DNA of 64,000 nt. It comes from Ficedula albicollis (Eukaryota; Chordata; Aves; Passeriformes; Muscicapidae). The notes under the pieces are model-generated. The model saw only the letters and a list, made by a program, of their open reading frames with translations. It was not told the origin of the DNA and did not search any database. Position numbers and translations under genes: made by a program. The stretch's first letter is position 1. The number at the start of each line of letters is the position of its first letter. The DNA lies in assembly GCF_000247815.1 (NCBI RefSeq), contig NC_021677.1:13367161-13431160 (forward strand), given 5' to 3'. Positions 1 through 64,000 of this stretch are shown here, piece after piece.

Positions 1-52619
<52,619 letters not shown>

Positions 52620-55294
52620 CTGAAAGGCAAAAAAAAAAGAAAAAAGGAAAAAGAAAATTAATATTGCTATAATCAGTAAAATATGATCTCTGAAAGGCAG
52701 AACTTTTTATATTGATGTTTTGCTGCTCTATTCAAGAAATTAAACGTATTTCTGAGGTACTTTTCAAGTCTGAAATGTTTTCACCTCCTTCCTATGTTCT
52801 TGTCAACTTTGCCAATAGTACACTGTACCATTTAATTATTAAGCAGGTTAATGTTTTAAAAGTAAATTAGTTGCAATCTTTAGTTAGTGACACACTTGAA
52901 TTTATGATTATTTACACCTGGCTGTTAACAGATTATTTAGATATAGCAGAGAAATTACACAACACAAATTTCTGATTTGCACTTCTGTAATTTTCACAGA
53001 ATAGAACCAGCAAAATAACCATAAATGCTGCTGGACAACATTTTACACAATTTCTATTATTTAATGAGGGCACAGAGAGAAATTATGTGGAAGCCATTTC
53101 TTGGGTGTTTGTTTTTCCTCTAACCTGGTATTTCTCCAATGATTTCTCTTTACACCTTCATGCAGAAGACAACATATAACCTTAGCTGTGCAGCTGCACA
53201 GTCTATATAAAACAACATTATTTAATATTTCATCAGAACTGAATTAAAATCAGGGATTTCTATAAACTATCCCCTCAGAGTACTATCTAGACATTTTGTT
53301 ATCCTCTGTGAAACATTTCTTTTCATTAAAGATAAATATCTTACTTCTCTGTGAACCAAGTGGTCATTCATTTAAGATTCTAAATTTTTCTGGGTTTAGT
53401 TAGTAATTCATAGGTAAACATCATTCAAAACCAGAACTCATGTCAAATGTAACAAAATAGTAACACACTCTGAGTATATTCAGAAAGTAAAAATAGCAAG
53501 GCCATTCAAAGAATTATACCTCAAAAGAGGCAAAAATGAAAACTTGGTATGTTTTCTTGCTTCGAGATTTGGAGCTTTTTCTCTTGTAAAGCCTATTTGG
53601 TTTCAAGCATTACAGACTTGACCCTGTTGTCCAGCATACCAGGATGTCTCCCAGCACACAATGAGGCATACAGAAATATTTTGAGGTTTCAGTATAATGA
53701 GTTCCTAAGAGATAACACTCTGCTGACTAAAGGACAGCTAACAATCAAACAGCTCAGGCAGCCATAACATTCCAATGTAAATAGCTCAGGACACGTCTTG
53801 ATTTAAAAAACAAACTGAAACCAAGCAAACCAACCAACAAACCCTAACGACAACAAAAACCCCACAAACTGCTCATGCTAAGTCCCACTCAGGCCATAAA
53901 CACAGAGAATGCTTGGTGTGTTATAAACTTCCCACCCTTTTCCAACACACCTTGCTACAGCAAGTCAGATATAAGGAAACCATATAATGAACATTTCCAA
54001 TGATAACCTGAAAGCTGCAACAACTTATGCAACACCAGAAGGCTTTTTTCAGCCTCGCCTATTACAAAAATCCTCACCCTGGAGCCACCGGAAACTGTGA
54101 GCAAGATATGTGCTATCAATTACTCCACTGCACCAGGGATGGCCCTTGCACCCTAGACTGCTGAGAACTGACTTGTCCAACAGCTGTGGGTCAATAAAGT
54201 TTAATAAAGGTTAATAAAGTTTCTAGCTCTCCAGTTTTTCCACTAAATAAGAGATCCAGAGAAAGCATCTTCAGTAAGCACACAGTGTTAACATCTACAA
54301 AGCAACCAGGATCTATCTATTCCCTCACAAAACCATTGAGGAGTATTGTTTCCTAAAAAAGCATTTCTATGTGAGATTTAATTTTGTGTCTACATCAAAG
54401 AGTGGGACAGGAACTTGAGATGCTTTCAAAGAAAATAATAAATAAATGAATAAATTATAACCCTAACAATTACACCTTGTGTTTGTCACACAGTCCAGTT
54501 TTAAGTTGAAAGCCTTTCCTTTCAAATCAGGCCTGTTGCAGTCTGTTTAACCTTAGATGCTCAGCTTAGGACTGCTATCAAAACAAGTGCAGATACCTTG
54601 TTAGCTTAAAAAAACAAAAGTACCTTGCCATCTATATTCTCCAGGGGCAGAGAACTGCCAACAAGCTCTCATCTGCAGGCTCTCAGGCATTAATAACTCA
54701 CTCTTCAATTAACACTAAGAAAAAGGACTGTATTCCAGAAGTACTCTAGGGTTATTCAGGAAGGGAAGTTTCCCATTATACCACTCTAGCATGTACACAG
54801 ATGCTGAATTCTATCTCAGGAAATAAATTGGCCAGAAGATGAATTAGTCCTTTTAGTTGCAAATAAAGAGCAAGTACATTACTAATAAGACTAAATACTA
54901 CTTACTAATAATGAAGATTTCAGCTAGGAAGTCAACACTTTTTAAAATATCTGAGCAAAGCATTTTAGGACAAGTTTTGCATGTCAAACACTAGGAGCAC
55001 AGAAACAGAAGGATGGCTCTGTTGCTGCATAAAATGCAGATGGTAATTTCACAGACAAGGAGAGGACACATAAACCCAAAACTTCCCGCAAATCTGCAGC
55101 TTCAATACGTAGGACTTCACTGAGAAAAAAGAAATGAAACCCCTGCCACTAACAATTAGTTTTGCAGAGCACAGTGGTTTATTTGAATTTGAAAAGTGAG
55201 AGTTTAAGTGTTTTGCCTCACAGGACTCATTAAGACTAAGCGATACTATTCAAAACAACCTATACAACAGATGGCTAATGCCTTGCAACAAGGA

Positions 55295-55540
55295 ATTAGA
55301 TAGCAGGGAGATTTTCATTCACAATGAGAGCAGCCAAACATTGGAAGAGGTTGCCTAGCAAGGCTGTGGAATCTCCTTCCTTGGAAACATCCAAAATGTG
55401 GCCAGATAAGGTTCCAAGCTACCACATTGAACTTTTATAAATTGGTTCCAACTTTGAAGCTGGCTGGATGTAATGGGGTACAGAGCTTCCTTCCAACATA
55501 AATTACTCTCTTCTGTCATTCCCTGCTGCTGCCACTATCC
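55295..55540 (+). mobile_element. CR1-type LINE 3' fragment
   Basis: Degraded CR1 3' end: CATTGGAAGAGGTTGCCTAG, GCTGTGGAATCTCCTTCC, TTGGAAACATCCAAAA and CTTCCTTCCAACATAAAT are in CR1 order. Truncated and non-coding. Confidence 0.78.
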
Positions 55541-56207
55541 TTTCTCTGCAAACACAGTTTAATTCCTATAATACCTTTGAAGCTTTCCCATTATTTAAAT
55601 GGATTTATTCCAAGACTATTAGCAGTACCTTGTTTTTATCAGGACGAGAGAAATTGAACAGTTAGATTTTTAAATGACGATTTTTGTTGTCATTTTCATA
55701 TCTTTGAAACATCTGCTCAATGGTGATATCTATTACACGACTGATAAAACAATAATGTCACCAGGAAGAAGGCTCTAAACTTGTGGCAGTGCAAATTTTC
55801 CTTCTTTTCCAAGCATTGACTAAGAAAAGATGTGGCACAGGTGTTTTCTGGACCCATCAGCTACCCAAGAAGTAGTTAATCACCTGTATCTTCTCCAAAT
55901 GGCAAGTACTGAACGTGTTTCCACTGTCCAGAAAGCTACCACGTACAACAGGCACAATAAATGTGCCTTAATGAAAGTACATGATAAGCTGCTCCACTCT
56001 CCATGCCCCTATTTTTATTTTTTTTTCACTAGAGAAAGATGTAATAGTTTCAACAAAACTGGGAAAGGCTTACGATGCTTCCCCTTGTGAATTCTGAATG
56101 CCTCAGAGCTTGCATCAGTACAACACCACACATTTGAAATGTCAAGCTCAGTTTTCTAGCAACACTATAAATTTTCTGTGTGATCAATTATGGCATTTTT
56201 TTTCTAT

Positions 56208-56348
56208 CAAGCATCTTTTAATTTTAACAGTTTTGTATTATTCTGATTTCGTACAGACACTGGTAATCAGAGTCATGGCAAGCACCTTTTAATTTTAATA
56301 GTTTTGTATTATTCTGATTTCGTACAGACACTGGTAATCAGAGTCATG
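56208..56348. repeat. 71-bp tandem duplication
   Basis: CAAGCA(T/C)CTTTTAATTTTAA starts copies at 56208 and 56279, identical from TTTTGTATTATTCTG through AATCAGAGTCATG. Confidence 0.94.
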
Positions 56349-59300
56349 AAAGCAAGTATAAAAACATAAAAAATCCACAAAAAATTACACTCATTACTAC
56401 CTACCACTACCAGCATTATTAAATTACACTACAGACTGTTAGAGGTTATTCTGAAATTCAAAGTTACTGAACACCACTTTCCAAGGCTAGTTAAGACTCG
56501 GACTCTTCATAAAAGAATCACAGTCAAAACCCATTCCTTTGTAATTAGATACATCACTACAAATTCCATTATTTCATAGCATGTGCACACAACTTTTACC
56601 AACATAAGAAATGAGTCACCCACTGTCTTAAGACAGATGCAAACCAGGCTCTAATCCTATAGTAAAATGGAGACAGGAAGGCACTTTCGCTTGCATGGAT
56701 ACTTGTACAGAACTCATAATTAATAGGACTTTGATTAATTTTGTATTTGAGTCAAAGCCAAGTCCTAATTGTTAATTTTTGGACATGACTGATGCTGATG
56801 ACCTTTCATTTGAAGTCAAGCAAGAGTATAGATTGTCTCTGGAGTAATTTAAATGCACAGGCAGCTGAAACTTGAAACGTGTGAATTAACTATTGATAGA
56901 GTCTACATCACACTAACAGCAAATTTATAAGTTGTGAGAAAAATTCACATTGTCATTGAACAGATGCCCTGTAAATTATTACCAGCTATTTCTACAGCAC
57001 TTATTTTCCAGCCAGGCTGACTCCTTTACACTTACCTATAAGACTAGATAAGCATAAACACCTTTTGTTGAATACCCCAAATGGTGATGACAGTTACGTG
57101 TGGGAACCCACTCACACTCCTATGGGTGATTATGGTGTGGGTGCAGCTGACAGAAGAACTCGTGCAGTGAAGAACTGTTCAGCCAGTGAGCTGTTACTCC
57201 AAACAGGAGAAAGTGCTTGTATCTAATCAGGCAAACAGCCAGGAATAGCTTGCTTTTCTTCATAACATATTTCTGAAATACAGCAATGGCTTCAAAATAG
57301 TTTCAGCGCTGCCTTCTGAGTATTTTTTGGATATTAGCTTTAAGAATTGGTTAGAACAAGTACCAACAAATAGTGCAAGAAAAACAGCGCCCTCGAAGTT
57401 CTGCAAGCTGGGAGAAAAATGCAGTGCAATACGGAAATAATTTGGAAGGATTAGGAACAATACCAACTAATTGTATTACTCAAGCAAAAGCACCCAGTAC
57501 AAGCTGCATGCACACAAAACTCCATCTTTTTAAGACACTGAACATGATCCACAGTTTAAAATAGTAGTGTCTCATCAGAGTAGCAGAAAAATCTTTGCCC
57601 CACTGTAATCAGCACCCAGGAGACTTTCATAAGGTCAAAACTTCACCCGTCCACTGAGTTTAATTAGCATCTTAACCAAGAAACTACTGCAAAGAGAGTA
57701 AAACTGATTCTCTCAAATCTTACATCCTTACTCAGATGAGAAGTGTTTAGTCGTCCAGTTCAAATACAATTCTGTGACTATCTTGAGCTGCTGTGTCTGT
57801 GACTAGCAGCAGTCAACACAAGAGTCTAAGCCTAGAAAAACAGATGACAGGGGACAAGATGGCCTGACATCAGATTTTATCACATTTTCACTTCTGGTAG
57901 GAGCTTGCAGATAAGAAGAGATTGAAACAAACAGTAAACTGACAGTCATGCTCTCATGCAGTATCATCCTTTTACCCAGTTCACTGATGATGAGGTTAAA
58001 TGGGAACGGCAAGTTTCCTTGGAAATGAAAAAATTCTTTTTTCCTGTCTTAATGAACCACCAAAGATAATTTATACTATCCAACAGCAGTATCAGCAAGA
58101 AAGATTTTGTTAATGAACATGCTTTTAGAAACAGAGCTAATAAAACAATGGTAAGCTAATATGGAAAATGCCACAGAATCACTACAAGTATTTTCAGTCA
58201 TTAAAAGCACAGATAAGAGGATGAATGCACTATCATCACAGGATCAACACAGATTTCCATGAGTAATACAGGCTGAAGTCATCTGCTGATTCACAAATCC
58301 TTTTGATGCATATCATGAGAAATCATCAGGGTTTTATTAACTCACAAAAACAAAATGCATCCAGGGAACTTGAAATTAAAGGGAAAAAGCATGTTAGTCT
58401 TGAAGATAAGGAAATCTTTCAAAAAGAGGAATTTGATTCTATTTCATTACTTTTGTACTTTTAGAAAAATTGTAGTCCCTGCCTTCAAAATCCAAAATTA
58501 AATTAAAAACTGCTCTGATAACACAGTTACACAAACTAAACTATTAATTCATTCTCTAATAAAAAAGAAAGTGGTGATATCTTTAAGTAATATGATTTTA
58601 AAACCCTGGGTAAAAGCAGCCCACTCTTATATTCCAAAATCAACCACAATGTAAAGGGTTTAGTAAGGAAGCCACCCAACGAGCAGTGCCACATAAAGAT
58701 ACTATTTTGGAAAAGGTATTTCAGGGAAGCTTTACACAAAAATATCACAGATCTCAGGTTTTAAGCCACAACAAAAGAGGTTAAAAAAAAAATAGGTGTT
58801 CACATGCATAGCATCTACATTTACCAAAGCAGGCTGAAAACCCTCACTGGTGCTATTTGAACCTATTAAACTTTGATGCAAAGACATCATATATATGACA
58901 ACAGACAATAAAACCCACTTTGTTCTAAATATCAAAGCAAATACAAGTTTTCCAGCATCCAGTTTCCATTTAAGTAGCAAACTGTACAGTGTAGAAAGTT
59001 GAAACAATTTAACACAACAGCTATAAGAAATGAATTTTTAAAAAGCTGCCACAAGGCATATAACCTCAAAACATTCTATCATCATTGGCTTTTTAACGCC
59101 AAATATAGATTTTAACTCAAGATAAATGCTCTTCTGATTTATTATTTATTGAATTTAACCCATAATATGAAAGAAGTGATTATCAGAGGACAACAGTGCA
59201 GACTGAGACCTTGCTGTGTGTGCCCTCAGACAACGTGGAAACACACTGTCCTTTTCACCTCTCCACAAAATGGAAATGCTTTATCTATCACCTATACCAT

Positions 59301-59379
59301 GGGAATGGTGTCTTAATGAAATATAAAATCAAAAGTGTCCAGGATGGAATGAAAGAATTACAGCTGGTATCCATCAAGT

Positions 59380-59840
59380 TGTCCCAGGACTACAGTTCAG
59401 AATACTGAATCCAATTTTGGACTTCTCACACAGGAAAGGCATCAACAAACCCAAGTGAGTGCAGCAGAGGGGCACTAAAATGGTCCTGAGCACCTGTGGT
59501 GAGGAGAGAGTCAGCGAGCCAGCCTTGCTCAGGTTCAGAGTGCCCTGCCAGGACTAACCTGGAAGGTTCTTCACTGTGATACCTCATGGGAGCAGTCATC
59601 AAATGAAACAAGAAACCTTCAGACTGCTTGGAGGAGAAGCTTTTTCCCTTTGAGGATACAACTGTGTACAGTAGAGATGGCAAAGCATTAGAACAGGCTG
59701 CCCAGAGAGGTTGGGCAGTCCCTTTTCCTTGAAGGTTTTCAACACTAGAGTGGAAGAAGAACTGAGAAACCTGGTCTGACCTCACCACCGACCATACTCT
59801 GTGCAGAAGGTTGCACAGAAGACCTGGGGCCTCAATCCAA
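59380..59840 (+). mobile_element. CR1-type LINE 3' fragment, longest of three
   Basis: About 460 bases covering more of the CR1 3' end: CTGAATCCAATTTTGG (the CATCCAGTTCTGG block), GCAGAGGGGCACTAAAATGG, AACAGGCTGCCCAGAGAGGT and AGTCCCTTTTCCTTGAAGG. Open frames across it are broken and it has no complete reading frame. Confidence 0.85.
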
Positions 59841-60634
59841 GTTGCCCAACTATCATAATGATAGGTACAATTCCTATTTCTATCACAAAAGGCAAACAAA
59901 ACCCAAAACAAACAAGCAAGTTCCACATAATAGATTTTCCTAAGGGAAACATGTAAAAGCTCCACATCACTTAAGAATAACGACTCAAAAGAGCAGTAAA
60001 ACATGGTTTCTTCCTTCAGCCTTTAATAACACTATTAATTAACTCCTTCAGCAACTAAATAAACACCAAGTCGAGTTACATTCTACTAATAAATATTCCT
60101 TTAAAGTAGAGAATTTATCCAGGCTGGGTTCTTGTGCTTTTCATCTGCTAGGATACAACTTCCAACCAAAGCCTTTCCTAGTTAAGGTCATTCAGAACAC
60201 CCATGGGTCTGTCTCAGTCCCTCTGTGGCCCTACTCATGTACTCCACAGCTTCACAGTACTACTGAGGTACTGACCATAATCCCACAAACCTCACGCCCT
60301 CCAGACAGCAGGCTAAAGAATAAACAAGGATATCAGCATTGTATTAACTGAATTAATGTTTAGTATGAAGAAACCACAATTCCCACAGAGCTCACCTATT
60401 CTTGTGGGTTGGCTGATAATGTTTACTGGCATATGTATTAATAAAAGCTCCTTCATTAGCAATAAGCTCTTCCAGCCTATGGAAGCCTTGTGGTTAATTC
60501 TGAAACAATTCATACTCTATTCATCTGCAGCTTAGGTAAAAAAAAAAGGAAAATATTACAGCAACAAAATTATTTCTTTTGGTTGGTGTGATTCTTGACT
60601 GTTTTAAAGGAGTTCCTCCTTCCCCTATCTCACT

Positions 60635-60758
60635 AACTCACTGTGTTGGATAAAATGCAATGTATCTCCTCCATAGTTAAGTGCATTTGTAAAACCAACT
60701 CACTGTATCGGATAAAATGCAATGCATCTCCTCCATAGTTAAGTGCATTTGTAAAACG
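60635..60758. repeat. 62-bp tandem duplication
   Basis: AACTCACTGT starts copies at 60635 and 60697; three or four substitutions (TGTTGG/TATCGG, TGTATC/TGCATC). Confidence 0.94.
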
Positions 60759-62569
60759 TTTTTTCTTATCAAATCTTAAGTATTAAATGGACTACAGTAC
60801 TTCTGAGAGGCACATAATACCAGGTTTTTGCTTGAGAGAAGATTAGCAATGCAAGATCATCTTGCCTGGAGCCACAGGTACGAATTAATGGAGCTTTTCA
60901 GGCTGACTCTTCGGAGCTGTGAATTACACACCTCGTTGTTACTTTCCCTTCCAAAGAAGCCCAGCACCTACAGCACTGAAATACTGACTTGTTCTAAAGC
61001 CATGACATCAGCATCTGCTCACAGAATGCTACTGCAATTCACACACAGAGCCAAGATTAACCTTTTAGGTTTGGAAATGCAAAACAGATATGGATCAGTC
61101 TTGTTTTAGATTATGCACAGTTTATAAAGTACGCAGAAATATCTTTGCAATTCAGAAAAAAGCTCAGATTTACAGAAAAAAAAAAAAGTGGGATTTATAG
61201 CAATAGAACTATAAAGACATAAAGCTACCTGAATTTGACTATTTCAGTATAACTTGCCCAAAGAAATAACCTAGATCCAACTTGTCCATACAAAGATGTA
61301 GAAACACTCTGTGGCCCCAAGTCAGACATGCACAGAAACTCCTCAGACATTTCCAAACACTCACAGAAATATTGCTATAGCATTCAAGTATTTTCTTTGG
61401 CATCTGTAGAATGGAAAATATGCTAAAATTTACACAGCACTACTGGACAACATTTCTACAAAGAAGAAGCAATACAATCATTAATACATTAACATTTTCA
61501 ACACTGTACTAAATAATTCCAACCTCTAAAAAATCTCTGGTTTAATTCTCATTGTGATACTCAATGCAGAAAGCCAAACAAACTTTTGCAAATGAACTAC
61601 TTTAGTGTGTGTAACTCCAGAATTGTCTTTGCTAAAAACAAACCAATTAACCAATTCTCCAGACATAGCACTGTTTTCAGACGTCCAGTGTCACCACCCC
61701 AACCCCCCACTATGTAATCAAAGCATGTCAGGTCACAATATAACCTATAGCAGTTAGTTATTAACAATTTACATTACTAGCATAAGTTATGCTGAGTTTA
61801 GTGTACTGCATGTCTAAGTATTTGAACCAAACATAAATAAAACTGAAGAAAACTCTCGTATAATAACATTCTGTGCTGCATTTCTTGAGTCAACACATTG
61901 CAATGTCAGAAGGTGAAAATTTGAGAATAAAATAATAAAATGCTACGACAAGAGTGGCACTGAAAACAACTCAGCCACGGAAGAAACATTTGCATTTTCT
62001 TCATGTCACTAAGAAGACACGTTAACATTGCCCAAACAAACAGTCGAGGAAAAGTCCAGAGTACACACAACTGTAGATCTAGTGGCTAAGGAAAATAGCA
62101 CAAGTAATATATCAAGAAGCACACTTTCACTCTTTCTGTGCTTAAGCTAGCAAATACACTTGTAAAATGACCTTGTTGGTTTTCTGTGAAGTGGTTCAGA
62201 GGTTTCATTTAGATTAGCAAACATCAATATGCATTATTAGATAGGATGCAGTCTTCTGGGGACAGCATGAGGCTTCCAAATTGCTTCTGAATGACATTCT
62301 GCATGAAACCACATTATTCCATTGGAGAAGATGAAAATCCCTTCCTTAAGCACGGAGACTGCAATTACTTTTTAAAGTAACTGGGAAGATGAAGCAACTA
62401 CCACCTTTCACAATACGACTGGAAGTGAACAACCACACAGGACGGCCAAAATGCCAACAGCCAACACAGCTGAAATCAGGCTCCTTAGCTTCAGGGAGCA
62501 AAACTGCAGCACAACCCAGCCAAAAGCCAGCTCTTAGCACATCACTATATATAGGGGAGCTATCAGCTG

Positions 62570-63080
62570 CATTCCTCCAGGGCCACTTGTGCAGCCTGTC
62601 GCGGCCCCTTGGCCTGGTTCTTGTCCTGCAGCTCCACGGCGCTGTGGCGCCAGCAGAGCCTCCCTTGTCACCGGAGTGAAGCTGGTGCAGAAAACACCTC
62701 CAGGGGTACAACAGCACTGCTGCTGCTTTATCACCAGGGCATCCACAGCCTGCACAGCTCCCCAGCACAGCTCACATGGCTGAGACATCCCCAAAAGCAG
62801 CCCTCAGCCAGGGCACCTGCAGCAGCACCGCCCCTCTCTCTCACCTTGGCAGCACAAGGACGAGTTCCCTGCCACGTCCCCAGGCTGCGAGCACAGTCCC
62901 ATCGCTGACCTCAAGGCATCCCCCTGCTCGCTGCTGTCAAACAGCAGGTCCAGGGCAGAGCACAGGCACTGCAGGTCTCTGCTGGGCTGGTCTGCCCTGG
63001 CAGCGCTGGAGCAGGAGGAGCTGCCAGCGGGAGAGAGCTCCCACACTGCTGACAGGGCCCGCGGTGAGAACGGGATTAGA
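62570..63080. other. GC-rich block of unknown nature
   Basis: About 500 bases near 60% GC within AT-rich intron, with roughly 17 CpG (about one third of expectation by my rough count, so not a CpG island). Open frames on both strands; one minus-strand frame (62804-63046) ends near a donor-like AAG followed by GTGAGA at 62844-62839. No family recognised. Confidence 0.5.
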
Positions 63081-64000
63081 GACTCAAAGAAATCCCAAAA
63101 ACTTCTTCAGATCCTGCATTAAGTCCTTTCAATGCCAAGAAAGCCTCCATCAAGCATGTGACTGAAACTTGGCAGCTAAAGGGATGAAGTAACTTCACAT
63201 GAAATAATATTTGTTCTTTAGGTAATTATTTAACAGAACATACGATGACAGAATGCCTTCAAAAAATGTGGATCTTTTAACTTACAGAAAACTTTGTAAA
63301 CTCTTGAAAATACAGATATTAAATAGTCCCTCACCATTCAGGGAGTTCATTTTTATTCCCTTACAGATACAGCAAGAACAGAAATAAAGAACTCCAAAGT
63401 ATATGACTGAACAGAGCCAGACTAAGAGCTAGACATTCTTGGTAAATTCAGAGTAACATACAGTAAAAAGGGTTTTATTCAATGCAAATTCTTAAAATAC
63501 AAACACTCCAGAAGCACTGTGACAAGTATCATATGCATTAATATTTAATCAAGAGGATTACAAGCAACACAATACCTGTCCATGCTTTCAGTAGTTCCAT
63601 TGGATTTTAATTTACAAACTACAGAAATGTCACAAATAGTTTCTCTGAATGTGTGCTGTCCCTGAAACAAAACTTAGTAGACTACAACTGCAGAGTCTAT
63701 TTTTTAAAAAAAATAAATTTAAAAGTAGCACTGAATAAAGATGAATGATTTCTGCTGAGTAAGTCTTCACTTACCAAGTGATTCTGCTTTGAAGTTATAT
63801 TCATCAATTTTGCATTATAAAGTTGAAAAAATTTGAATTCATGGAGTGATGAATTTCAGTTTTTTTGGAAACTGGTTTGTGACTCGGAAATGTGTCCTTA
63901 CAGAGAAATTAAGTTCTCCCACAAAAAAGTGAAAGAAGTGTCTGGATTTGCAAATACCTGAAGTTTTTCTGCATCATTAACAGATTAAAGAAGTTAATGG

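Larger units (their letters stand above)
52620..64000 (-). other. 5' intron of PLEKHA7, at least 11.4 kb
   Basis: Region upstream of the WW2 half-exon. I searched it for the first half of WW2, WW1 and an initiator exon and found none. It holds two CR1 fragments, two short duplications and a GC-rich block near 62570-63080. Confidence 0.7.

Noticed and set aside
62346..63165. Cluster of overlapping open frames on both strands
   Set aside because: GC-rich DNA has few stop codons, so open frames on both strands are expected; none has recognisable similarity.
52620..64000. Search for WW1, the first half of WW2 and an initiator exon
   Set aside because: No segment encodes a GWEE...YFID-like or TTWLHP-like sequence with splice sites, so these exons are taken to lie outside the window.

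Overview
The window is vertebrate nuclear DNA, AT-rich and intron-dominated, and almost certainly from a bird. The evidence is three degraded CR1-type LINE 3' ends, an ERV LTR that resembles LTRs I recall from songbird assemblies, short introns by mammalian standards, and no mammalian SINEs. A songbird is my best guess, from memory of the LTR family and not from any search.

One protein-coding gene is recognisable and fills the window on the minus strand: PLEKHA7, the WW and PH domain protein of epithelial adherens junctions. Twenty coding exons can be placed to the base, from the second half of WW domain 2 (52536-52619) to a terminal exon whose stop lies at 1627-1629. All exon phases agree across the 19 introns. 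Together they encode about 1,047 residues, close to what the 1,121-residue mammalian isoform has after the same point. The 5' exons (start codon, WW1, first half of WW2) were not found and are presumably to the right of 64000.

Reading 5' to 3' (right to left): 64000-52620 is intron with two CR1 fragments and a GC-rich block. 52619-38762 holds the end of WW2 and the linker. 38866-28877 encodes the PH domain. 26920-18555 encodes the long basic and proline-rich middle. 16326-5806 encodes the coiled-coil segment in small exons. 4922-1627 encodes the proline-rich and basic C-terminus. Introns make up about 95% of the window.

The most interesting observations are splice-level. (1) A GC-AG intron follows the PH exon. 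(2) A near-repeat of the splice acceptor inside the PH exon accounts for the 20-residue PLEKHA7 PH insert. (3) A perfect 17-bp tandem duplication copies the donor of the exon ending at 9845. (4) The terminal stop codon lies just past a good splice donor, so short and long C-termini are alternatives. The introns also carry at least fourteen two- or three-copy local direct duplications (period about 50-550 bp) of otherwise non-repetitive sequence, a 12-mer purine microsatellite of about 550 bp, and two poly-G tracts (677 and 85 bp) that may be assembly artefacts. I found no novel multi-gene system, no RNA gene, no CRISPR array and no second gene.
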